From Turbatrix aceti (taxonomy: Eukaryota; Nematoda; Chromadorea; Rhabditida; Panagrolaimidae): a stretch of DNA of 64,000 nt. A program made the translations under genes and the position numbers. Location: positions 4,306,739-4,370,738 of the forward strand of contig OZ017767.1 in assembly GCA_963969345.1 (NCBI GenBank), written 5' to 3'. The notes beneath the pieces are model-generated. The model was not told the origin of the DNA, ran no database searches, and saw only the letters and a list, made by a program, of their open reading frames with translations. This document shows positions 22,089 through 31,932 of the stretch, piece after piece (the first letter of the stretch is position 1; the number at the start of each line of letters is the position of its first letter).

Positions 22089-25000
22089 ATGACTACGTCG
22101 TCCTGCGAGGATGTTTCCTCGGAACTTGATTATCAGACCTCGTAAACAACTCTCCACGATCGCTGTACATTGTATGTCTCCGGAAACCGTGCTCGCTTGC
22201 AGTGTGAGTATCCCTTTTCTACTCTTGGAAGAAAAACATGTTTGCCCTTGCACGAGCCTTTGCAAGATGCCAGCCACCAAAAAATCACACGAGTCGATCT
22301 CCCGTAATCCCTAATCCCATTCCGCGGTGCGATTGTTGGCGGATGCGTGGCTTTCCACCCTTAATCCCCTCACCACACGCCAATCAATCTCTTTTTTTCA
22401 TTCGCGTGTAAAGCGGCCATATCCGCCTACAGTCGCCTTCGCGAAGATTCCGCTGATCCGATTTTATGAATCATTGATGATCTGACGATCTTTGTGTGTT
22501 TCAGGCCCGAGGCCGAACGCGTCCCGTTAGTCATGCTGTCAATTCTGCTCACTACGCGATTCATCTACGGCAACTTCATCCTTAACGCCATCGCCGCGCT
22601 GATCGATCCCGACAACATAGGAAAATACACGGTGAGTCGCCTGTTATCAGAGTTGGTCAAAAAAAGTGACTCTTAACCAGACTGAAGTGCTTTTGGGGTC
22701 ATGCAAACAATTATTTAATTTCAAGCCAGAATTCAATTTGCGGTTCGTTTCGCGTCGTCAAAGTTAATGATTCATGATTAAAACTTTTGATTCACCGATA
22801 AAAATATGTTTTCTGTTTCTTAGATTTTACCGCGCTGGAAGGTAGCACGCGACCAGCAGATCAGCGGCTTGTCTCTTCCTCTTCTTCGTAGCTCACTTCA
22901 TGTGGCTCACCTCAAACTTTTCTAGCCCACCGGTGAATTACTTCAAAAGTTGTATTGTGCACAGACAATTAATTAACTAGTCACAGTTACCACAGTTCTC
23001 TTCCGGGTCACGGGAAAAAAAGAGAAAGTATTGTTCATTGTCTTTGTCAAGGCTTCAATTTTCGTACCCCTCATTGGACAAGTTTCAATGATACACAGAG
23101 TTCAAAAAACGCCAGGTATTATTTTAGTACACAAAGGTGCAAGTAGACTCTAGTAGACAATGGTACAATGCATTCCAGACACTTTTTACTATCACTGCGC
23201 CACGGGCTCGTTTACATACCTGACCCCGTGTTTTGACGTGCCCGCCCCGCGTCTCCCGGGGCAACGACGTTGCTGCGAGGGAGAAGCCGCATGCATGCGT
23301 GCGAGGCGCATAAAACCAACTGCCGCTAACCTGTTTTGATCGTTTGCAAGGCACTACTTCTTCCTTTCCTTCCCCCGGACAATAGTGTCAAATTCGACGT
23401 CACTGATTATTGTCAGCTGAAACAACCCAAAATATGCGCGGAATGGTGTTTGTGTCCCCTAAAGACCAGACCGCGCAGGACGAGCTCCTCGCCAAAGGCG
23501 GCTATTGTTGTGAGGGAGGTGCCATGCTTCATCCGACTAAAGTGCATTTTTGGAGGGGTATATAAGCCGGTCAACCTCTGAACACCCTATCGCTGGGCCG
23601 CGTTGTCGCTTATCGCCTCGCTGATGCCCCTGGTCATTCATTCATTCATTCATGCATTGTCCGCTTCTTCCTCGATGCAGAGACATTTTGATTGATTTCT
23701 GGCGTCTCATTAGACCAGCCGCAAAGGCAGTCATTATCCCAGCGGGTTTCTCTCGCTCGCCTAGCTGGATTCTGCGTTTCCGCTCCTCTTTTTTAATTAT
23801 CAGGCCTGCCTGTGGTTACGACTCGTTAGACCGACCGGGAATGAAATTGCCCGTTGCACCGTTGCTATCGATTCAAAAAATGAACATTTCACTAGAGCCG
23901 GTTGCTTTTACTATCTATCACCACAACACAGCTCCTGTGTCGTCACAAAAACAGGTTCGAACTCCAAGTTGCAACGGGCAGCGGGCACCGAACGTTATTG
24001 CGAACAGGAATGCACGTGCACAGCTGCAGTTGCCGGGCAGGGGCCTCTCGGACGTCCTCGTATCATCATCTGCTCTCGAGTGCTACCGTGGCTCTGCCTT
24101 GAGGCGTACCCAGCTCCTCCCCGTCAAGGGCAGCGTGTTGAACCAGTACACGAATTGCGTAGTGTCTCCACGCTTCTGCGCGCAGCAATAAATAGAACCC
24201 TCGGATGACAGGCATCTGCAGTCGTCATCGATTGCAGCCCGATGATAATCCGCAAGACTGGATGCCAAGCCAAGACTTGATTGAAAAAAACGAGCGGGGC
24301 GATGGATATCGCGACGCGCATCTGCACTTGCTCGCTGAGGATCCCTCCTTGCATCCTTCCTTTGCATCCGCATTCCTCAGGGCGATCGGTCGCGCGCGCA
24401 GCCCACTGCTACATGCCCCAATTTACATAGTTCGATCGCTCACGGACCTCCGCGTGGATCGATAACTTTTCCTCCCTTCCCTTTGCACTCGAATGACCAA
24501 GCGCTTGATTTCAGATCGGAATCAATTCGGACGACGCATCGATCGGTGCCCGCGTATTCACGGCGCTCAGCATGTCCATTGCCTTCCTGCTAGTCCTCGT
24601 CGTGTTTCTGCTCATCGTAACCGCAGTCCTCTACATTCCCCTGCCCTCACACATCGCAGATCGCGAGAAAATCCAATTCTTCGAATTCCTCATCCGCCTC
24701 ATCAATGAGTACCTCGGCGACCTCCTCGAGCTCATTGGCGGACCGCGACTCCGCAACCAGCTGAGTCGCTTCGTCGTCGGCTTCCCCTTCTTCTTCCAGT
24801 TCCCCTCGCCCAGCTGGTGCCACGTGGAGAACCGTCAGATGGCAGGTGTAAACGTTCGTGTTTACACGCCTAAGCCAGGTGTCAAGAGACACACCGGGGT
24901 GATCGTCTTCATCCACGGTGGTGGCTGGTGTCTCATGAAAGCGAGTAAGACCGCTTCTGAAGCTCCATAAACTCGATAATCACGACTGACACTTGCAGAT

Positions 25001-25858
25001 TACTACGACGGCCCTCTCTATTCCCTGATCGCGAAAACCGGCATCACAGTGGTCTCCGTAGACTACCGCCGAGCCCCTGAAGTCACGTTCCCGACGCCGA
25101 TAGTCGAGTGCGAGAACGTCGTCCGTCACATCTACGAAACAGAGCATGAAAACCTCGGGGTCGACCGATCCAAGATTTTTATCATGGGCGACAGCGCGGG
25201 TGGCAACCTCTCTGCGGTCGTGACGCAGCGCCTCCACCGCGCTGGCCTGTCGCACTACATCCGCAGTCAGATCCTCATCTATCCCGTGATCAACGTCACG
25301 GACTTCCAGTCGCCCTCCTATCAGTACTACCACCGAGCGTACAAAGGCACGGGTCTGCTGAACCCGAAACTTTTCGCCCGCATGGTCCTGCTGTATCTCG
25401 GCATCGAGGCTGATGCCAAAAACGTCCGTCGCGTCAATAAAAACAAGCACATCCATCGCGATATCAAGATGTGCAAGGAGTACCAGGAAGCCACGAACCA
25501 CAACCTGCTGCCGCTCTCGTTCCGCGAAAAGTCGCTCTACGAGTCCGTCAGCCACGAAAATCATCAGCATGACCGGGAACTCGCCGAAGCCTTCAAGCCT
25601 TATATCCTCAACCCCGACCTGAACCCTCTCTTCGGCAAGAACCTCGACGGCCTGCCCGGAGCCATGGTCATTACCACGGGTATCGACATCCTTCGAGACG
25701 AGGGTGTACTTTACGTCAAGAAACTCGAATCGCACAACGTCCCGGTGCAGTGGTTCCACTACGACGCGGCGTACCACGGCATCCTCAACATGCCCATCAG
25801 CAGTCAGCGCAAGAGAATCCTACAGGACATAACTGAATATGTCAACTCTCACCCCTGA
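22089..25858 (+). CDS. Arylacetamide-deacetylase-like membrane hydrolase
   Basis: The core is firm: exons from ATG 24572 to 24944, then 24999-25858 (410 residues). A signal-anchor span (IAFLLVLVVFLLIVTAVLYI) is followed by an alpha/beta hydrolase of the HSL/AADAC family. It has HGGGW (oxyanion hole), GDSAGGN (nucleophile Ser), GIDILRDEG (Asp) and AAYHGI (His), all intact. Such enzymes are ER-membrane esterases or deacetylases with the active site in the lumen. Upstream exons 22089-22141 and 22505-22631 join in phase to 24515-24944, giving a 489-residue form with a second hydrophobic segment (RVPLVMLSILLTTRFIYG). The ATG at 22089 follows a TTCTTTAG acceptor. The short form could come from an internal promoter with a TATA box at 23559. 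The long form is less sure than the core. Confidence 0.85.
22632..24514 (+). other. Large intron or internal promoter region of the hydrolase gene
   Basis: About 1.9 kb between the putative second exon and the exon at 24515. It holds an ATTC tandem stretch near 23636 and a TATA box at 23559, with no coding exon that I can support. Confidence 0.4.
23559..23566 (+). promoter_or_regulatory. TATA box, candidate internal promoter
   Basis: GGGGTATATAAG, a strong TATA-type context on the plus strand, about 1 kb upstream of the hydrolase ATG at 24572. A transcript starting near 23590 could splice to the acceptor before 24515 and encode the short form. Confidence 0.4.
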
Positions 25859-26324
25859 TTCTCACAAATAGTACACGATTCTATGAAACGATCTCAGCTA
25901 TCTCAAGACAGTTGTTATGCGTGCCACGCGCGATACACGCACGTTGTTAGAACCACACCGGTCCTTAGATAAGCTCAACTCACGCCTAAAGTATCCGATG
26001 ACAGCCGCTGGGTAATCGGCAGCTGTCGTCGACCCACCCGTTGTTCCTTGTTATCCTTCCAAAGCCAACAGATGCCAGTTTCACATTCAAACTTTTTGCG
26101 AGTATTTTCTAGTCAAATAAACGAGTCTTACCTGATGTTGCCTCAGGAGGGGGGGGGGGTATGCAAATTTCCACCGACCGCAATTCAACGGCAGCAGGAC
26201 GATAAAGTCAGTCTACACATTGTCACAACGTCAACTTCCACGCACAGCTACAAAACCCCGGCAGTGCCCGAGTTGTGTTGCACCAATTCGTTAACTGCCT
26301 CTAAGCAGGGGTGCGTCCCTCAAC
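25859..26324. other. Spacer with poly-G tract
   Basis: About 470 bp without a supported gene; it contains an 11-base G run at 26149-26159. It probably holds the hydrolase 3' UTR and the 5' region of the next gene. Confidence 0.4.
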
Positions 26325-29300
26325 ATGCTGACCATCATCTCCATCGTCTGCGCCATCATCATCGCCGGCGCCATCGGCTTTGTCACCTGCCAGAGAGTAG
26401 ATAGGCGCAAGGCTATCAAAAAGTACCGTGTCGATGACGACCGTCGCCGTCAGCTCCGCGCCATGGCAGAAGCCCAGCCCATAGGCGACAAGGAGCCGGA
26501 TATCCGAGTCAACGAGGAGCAGATGTCCGCGATGGGTGCCAGCGAGAAGACAAAGTCCAAGAGACAGCAGAAGAGTCAGTCCAGTCAGCCGATAGACGAC
26601 TACAAGGAGTACGCGAAGCACATCCGAGGAAAGCTGTCCGCCGAAGCCATCCATCCGTCAAAGAAGGATGGAAGTGACGAAGATGAAGAAAAGTCGTCGA
26701 CTATGCCGGGCGAGAAGCGCCGCCAATCGAAACGCAAGGAAGACAGGTCGCACAAATCCAGCAGGTCCAAAAAAAGCAGGCGGAAGAAAAAAGATAGCAT
26801 GGACTTGGAGTAAGTGTTTGTTCTACAAAGTGTTCCACAGGGCGAACAGTTTACTTTCAGCACGACCCAAACAGACAAATCTGAAAAGTCGAGCCGGAGG
26901 AAGCGAAAAGGTAGACAACGCGGATTCGGCATCCCGGAAAAGTCTTCAAAGTCCTCGAGGCATCGCACGACCGACAGACTGAGACGACAAAAGGAAGAGT
27001 TGGACATCACGCAGGAGGAAACTGAGCAATCCTTAAAGGTGTCCAGACGCAAGGTGAGGAGTGTCGAAGACCTGAATTCTGACAAGAGCAAAAAAGCAAA
27101 AAGAGATTCTGATGTGAAGAAAAAATCCGAGAAAGAGCCCGACAAGGAAAAAGACGTCGACAAATCGTCCAAGGAAATCAGCAGAAAATCCCGACGAGAA
27201 AAAAAGAAACGAGCCTCGGAGAAAAGTGAAACATCTGAAAAAGCCTCCCGTCGGCATAAGAAAAAGGAGGACAAAGACGAGGACACAGATGAGGAGGAAA
27301 AAAGGAAGAAAAGACGGTGAGTCTCGTCCCACAAGCACGCAAAGCTAATGTGGTTTTTCTTTCAGCCGCAGACGCCGCAAGCTCCGTAACGCCAAGTCGA
27401 AAGACGGCAGCAAGCCCTACGGCGAGCTCGGAGCCCTTTCCCGCAAGCTGAGCCTCGAGGACACCGTGTCTGAAGAAGACGACGCCCATAAGCCTTCTCG
27501 CCGTGAGCAGCATAAGGGTAAGGCCTGACCTGAACTGACTTTTTTTTTATCACCCATGCAATACTGATAGCGATATTAATGAATTTGCCTTGCCCTCTTA
27601 ATTGTGTCTTCTACAAGTAGCTCGTGTTTTTTAGACAGGAGCGAACGGTCTGAACGCAAACGCAAATCGAGACGGGATGACGGATCGCCCGAAGACAAAT
27701 CCGGCAAATCCAAAATCCGGAAGGCGCACTCGCCGACGTCGGAATCACCGAGCAAAAAAGAAAAGAAGAAACAAAAGTTAGTACGCACTGTCCAATAAAA
27801 ATGAAAAAAATAAGCAAATTGCAGGAGGGCTCACGGATCATCAGAGTCGACGTCGCCGCGCAAGAAAAGCGATAGGGAGACCGAGACATCGACCAAGAAA
27901 AAAAAATCTCGGCGGCACCACTATTCGGACAGCAAGAGGTCCATTCGCTCGAAAAGGGAGAGAGAGGACGACAAAACGGATAGCAAAAGATCGCATCGGT
28001 CAAAACGGGAGAAAAAAGACGACAAAAAAGACGGCAAAAAGTCTTCCAGAGAAAAGATAACAGACAGCAAAAAGTCGCACCGGTCGAAAAGAGAGACAAA
28101 AGATGACGACGCGTCCGACGGCAAAAAGTCGCACCGATCGAAAAGGGAGAAAAAAGATGACAAAACAAGCGACAAAAAGTCTTCCAGAGAAAAGAGAACC
28201 GACGGCAAAAAGTCTTCCCGAGAAAAGATAACAGACAGCAAAAAGTCGCACCGATCGAAAAAGGAGAAAAAAGATGACAAAACAGACGGCAAAAAGTCTT
28301 CCAGAGAAAAGATAACCGACAGCAAAAAGTCGAACCGGTCGAAAAAGGACAAAAAAGAGGGCAAAAAAGACGGCAAAAAGTCCTCCAGGGAAAAAGTAAC
28401 CGACAGCAAAAAGTCCTCCCGAGAAAGGATTGGCACTCCCGACAAGGATAAAGACCGTAACAAGCATAATCGATCCAAGAAATCCTCCCATCGAGAAGTT
28501 GCGTCGTCCAAATCCGACAAAAAACACGACGCTCGCAAGAAAGATTCGAAAAAGAAATCCGCAAAAGCGTCGCCGCCATCCGAAAAGAAGCGGAAGCCCA
28601 AGAAAGACAAATCGCCACCAGCAAAGCCAAAGATGTCGCCGGTATCAAATTCGAAAAAAGAAATGGAACCCGAAGCAGAGCGAGTGGATACGCTGATGAC
28701 CGAAGACAAGACCAAATCAAATCCGAAAGCATATGAGTCAGTCGAGCCAAAGAGTATGTCAGCGCGGCAGATGTCCGAAGAGACTTCCAACAAAGTCAAA
28801 GCAGTGGACGGCGCTCGTAACATCCTGCCTTCCGGATCTGAGAAGAAAAAAGACGACGAGGTCCTGCCTGTCGTCGAGCCGCTGTCTCCGAGCAAACTCA
28901 AAATCATAAAAACGTATGAAGCCGATCCCGACGAAACTTTGGTTCCTGTTCTCGAAGAAAAAATCACAAAGCCGTTTACGATGCCAGTCGAACCTTCGGA
29001 ATCCTCTTTCATAAAATCTGAGGAATTAAATACCCCTGATGAGAAACCGCAAAAGTTAGTCAGTGCTATTCCGTCCAAGAAGTCAAAGAAGAAAGTCGCG
29101 GCCCCGTCAACTGCTAATGACAATTCAAAATATATCGCTATGAAACTTCCGCCTAAGAACAGCAATGAATTATCGACGGGGTCGATGCATACGATCACCC
29201 AAACAAAGGATCCGTCGATCGATGAAAAGCCGACAACATCCGGTGACAAACTATCCGACAAACCGGTAGTCTACCAGGTTCGCAAGTTATCGACAACAAA

Positions 29301-30006
29301 TATCACAGACAAATTCCCCACTTTGAATTCGCCAAAAGAAACTGTCGGGGTTTCCGAAGTACTGAAAGACAAATCCTCCAAGGCCGAAGAAAAGGCACCG
29401 TCAAAGCCAGTGATCCGGAAGCTGGCACCTCCGAAGGCACTCCAGAACGTCGTCAATACAGAATCCTCCAACTCCCACAAAAGCTCCGCAGGTTCGTCCA
29501 AGTCGTCACCCAAATCGCAAAAGTCATCTGCACCTGGCAAAAACAAGCCCAGTGATTCACCAAAGTCGTCAAAATCTTCAAAAGCAGCTGCCAGCGCCGC
29601 CAAAAGTGCTTCGTCAAAGTCCAAAAAAGAGGATTCGGAGAAAAAAACGAACACGTCGGCGAGATCCAAAAAAGACGATTCCGGAAAAGAATCGTCGTCG
29701 AAGACTGCATCCGGCAAAGAAATTCGCATTAATACGAAGCACCGAAGACGCCGGTCATCGGACTCCAATCGGGATGGCGCCATGCTGTCTGGCGAGAAGA
29801 TGGATAACGTCGGTCCGCGTGTGACGAGAACCTCTCTTGCGAAAACCACCGTACCAACAACGGCCGTCAAAAAAACGCCTGACAGCAAGCGGCCTGCAAG
29901 GTAAAAAAATTTGATAATTATATCGCCGCATGCACGCACGCATTTGTTTTTTAGGCTCACGGATAAATCCAACTCAACAAAATCGACGTCCACGAAGAAG
30001 AAATAA
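26325..30006 (+). CDS. Large Lys/Ser-rich single-span protein, unknown
   Basis: Exons are 26325-26809, 26861-27316, 27366-27517, 27635-27776, 27825-29900 and 29955-30006; every junction keeps phase, giving about 1120 residues. Residues 2-22 are a membrane span (LTIISIVCAIIIAGAIGFVTC). All the rest is hydrophilic, predicted disordered, rich in K, S, R, D and E. Exon 5 (27950-28440) holds degenerate repeats of the type DSKKSHRSKREKKDDK and DGKKSSREK. The C-terminal third is Ser/Lys/Pro-rich without this periodicity. I recognise no family. The topology suggests a membrane-tethered cytoplasmic tail, but a mis-assigned first exon in front of a nuclear SR-like protein cannot be excluded. The start follows the first ATG of the frame. 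Confidence 0.75.
27950..28440 (+). repeat. Coding tandem-like repeats, K/S-rich
   Basis: Degenerate, unevenly spaced copies of GACGGCAAAAAGTC and GACAGCAAAAAGTC words recur about every 30-90 bases in frame. They code for alternating DGKKSSREK and DSKKSHRSK peptides. Confidence 0.7.
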
Positions 30007-30412
30007 ATTACCTCACATCAGTGTTCCTTTTTTTACGGATATGGATGTTTCCTAGAAGTAAATACGGAGTTTGGATGCGCTTGTCAATCATCTATCTGAG
30101 AGGGCACCATAACCTATATACTAATCACCTCCCGTCTTCCCCAGGGGCTCAATATATTATTGCACTTTCGCTCTCTCTTCTCCGATCCCTGACGCGCGTG
30201 TTCTGCAAAAATGATATGTCATATGCTCTCATGGGGTAGGTATTCCGGATCCGCATCGAAATTCAGGTCGATCGTTTGCGAACGGCTGGAACCCCTTCAT
30301 TAGCTCCTCCGTCTTGTTGGACATATATCCGCGCCACCACCCACCCCCACGATAGCCGGCGATCAGGTTCGATCGGGTCAATCAACACATTTTCAGCATT
30401 TTTAGCTCCGCG
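30007..30412. other. Spacer before the FN3-like gene
   Basis: About 400 bp with no supported exon. A TTTTCAG acceptor about 20 bp before the next ATG suggests a spliced 5' end. Confidence 0.4.
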
Positions 30413-31333
30413 ATGCCGCACGTGTCGAGCACAGCGGCCTTTTGGCCCAGAGCGGTGGCGTTCCTGCTGCTCGCTATTCCATATTTAGCAGCAAATAACT
30501 TACCTATCAACGGGATCACGGTGACCGATCACGTCCCGAACGAAGTCAAGCTGAATCCTGACAAATTCATCGTTGGCAGGAATATCATGACGCGAGAAGT
30601 GTTCGTCAAGGATCTCACAGTCCTCAGCGAGCCCACGCCGGTTAGGAGAGTGAGACTCATGTTCAGTACGTCCAAAACAACGTAAGTCGTGCCCTTAAAT
30701 TGGCATTTTGTGAAATCGGTCAAAAAAGTGCAATTCGCTCTAAGACAAACTTTCGTTATGAGACTCGCTATAAATAATTGCCCATATAATTGCCGGTATT
30801 TATTTTGGGAACGATATTTTTTCAGATCCCAGAGTCAGACCATCGATATCTTTCATATGCGTCTACGATGGCTCGATCCGGATATGTGGGGCGACAACTT
30901 CAAGGATGAAAGCAGATCCTACACCGTCCTCTGCGAAATCGAAGACGAGGACACTGGTCATGTAAGATTTTATTTTTTGTTTTTGTTTTTGCGCGGTTTG
31001 ATAATTTTTTATCGGAATTTACCACTTTAGGCCCGGACTTATCTTGCGTTGACGATGGAAGCCGTCTTCAACGGATACGACGAGCGCTACATCTTCCCCC
31101 GCATGAAGCTGGTCGCGCGCTGCAAAATCCGTGCCCGCAACGGGGCTGGCCTGAACTCGGAATGGGTCATGTCGCCCACGATCAGACTCTACGACCTCTT
31201 TGACCCACCGCTTACGACCATCGATGTCGAAAAGCCCGTGGCATCATCCACGGAGCCACCCTTCACTCTGCTGCAACGGCGACAAACGGGCAAAAAGGCA
31301 AAAGCTGCGTTCAGGAACCGACGGCTGCTCTGA
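30413..31333 (+). CDS. Secreted protein with one FN3-like domain
   Basis: Exons are 30413-30681, 30826-30961 and 31031-31333, in phase (235 residues). An N-terminal hydrophobic stretch (AVAFLLLAIPYLAAN) looks like a signal peptide. A region of about 100 residues resembles a fibronectin type III fold, with a Trp-containing strand (MRLRWLDPDMW), a Tyr strand (SYTVLCEIED) and a final strand with RCKIRARNGAGLNSEW. The C-terminus is basic (RRQTGKKAKAAFRNRRLL) and may hold a processing site. No transmembrane span is seen after the domain. Function is unknown; the FN3 assignment is inference from strand pattern. A poly(A) signal follows at 31391. Confidence 0.8.
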
Positions 31334-31390
31334 GGAGTACCTTCTCGAACTCGTGTTACTATTACTTTTCTGTGCCTCATCCAACTGAAA

Positions 31391-31396
31391 AATAAA
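31391..31396 (+). terminator. Poly(A) signal, FN3-like gene
   Basis: AATAAA 58 bp downstream of the stop. Confidence 0.5.
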
Positions 31397-31932
31397 GATA
31401 ATAACTTCTGGACAAGAGTTGGAAGCGCAAGTGTCGCAGTGCAGTGTTTCGAGACGAAATTAATAGCTTGTAGGTTCTTCTTTGTTGGATACATCCACAT
31501 CGTAACTTATCGTAATGCAGGTGAGGAAACCCAACGTCTACGATTGTTGCAGCCCTATGAGTGTATGTTGTTTTGTTTTGTCTTGTTTTTGATGGGATTT
31601 TTTTATCGATTAACTAGAATTGATTCCTTTATCCTAGGTGCAGGGCAGTATACAGCCGATGTGTTGTAACAGAATCGTTACTTGTGCGTTCACGACGGAG
31701 CAACTTGAGACGCTCTTCCTCTCTTCGCTTGTTTAGGCCAAAAAACGCTCTGTTTTCTCTCGTGCTGTGATAGTTCGGGGCGACTCCGAGGCATTGGCTG
31801 CTCGATCAGTCTTGTGTCCGTTTGAGCGTCGTGGTTTGGTGGTAGTGGCGTCCTCGTGTGGTTTGGCTTCGGTCGTTGCCAACAGTTCTTGCTTGATATT
31901 GGATTCGTTTTCAGGTTTTTCCATTGTTGACG
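31397..31932. other. Spacer before TRIM-NHL gene
   Basis: About 540 bp with no supported exon. A CGTTTTCAG acceptor ends about 18 bp before the ATG at 31933. Confidence 0.4.

Noticed and set aside
23636..23656. ATTC tandem stretch as CRISPR-like or regulatory array
   Set aside because: A simple microsatellite of about five units; no spacers, and CRISPR arrays are not expected in this eukaryote.
23945..23975. GGTTCGAACTCC as part of a tRNA gene
   Set aside because: No matching acceptor, D or anticodon arms can be folded around it.
24980..25777. 265-residue minus-strand frame opposite the hydrolase
   Set aside because: Fully overlaps a well-supported catalytic domain; no recognisable protein.
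27611..29261. Long minus-strand open frames (379 and 446 residues) opposite the K/S-rich gene
   Set aside because: They mirror the codon bias of the plus-strand repeats, have no domain and consist of Ser/Phe/Leu strings as expected of antisense to Lys/Glu/Asp codons.
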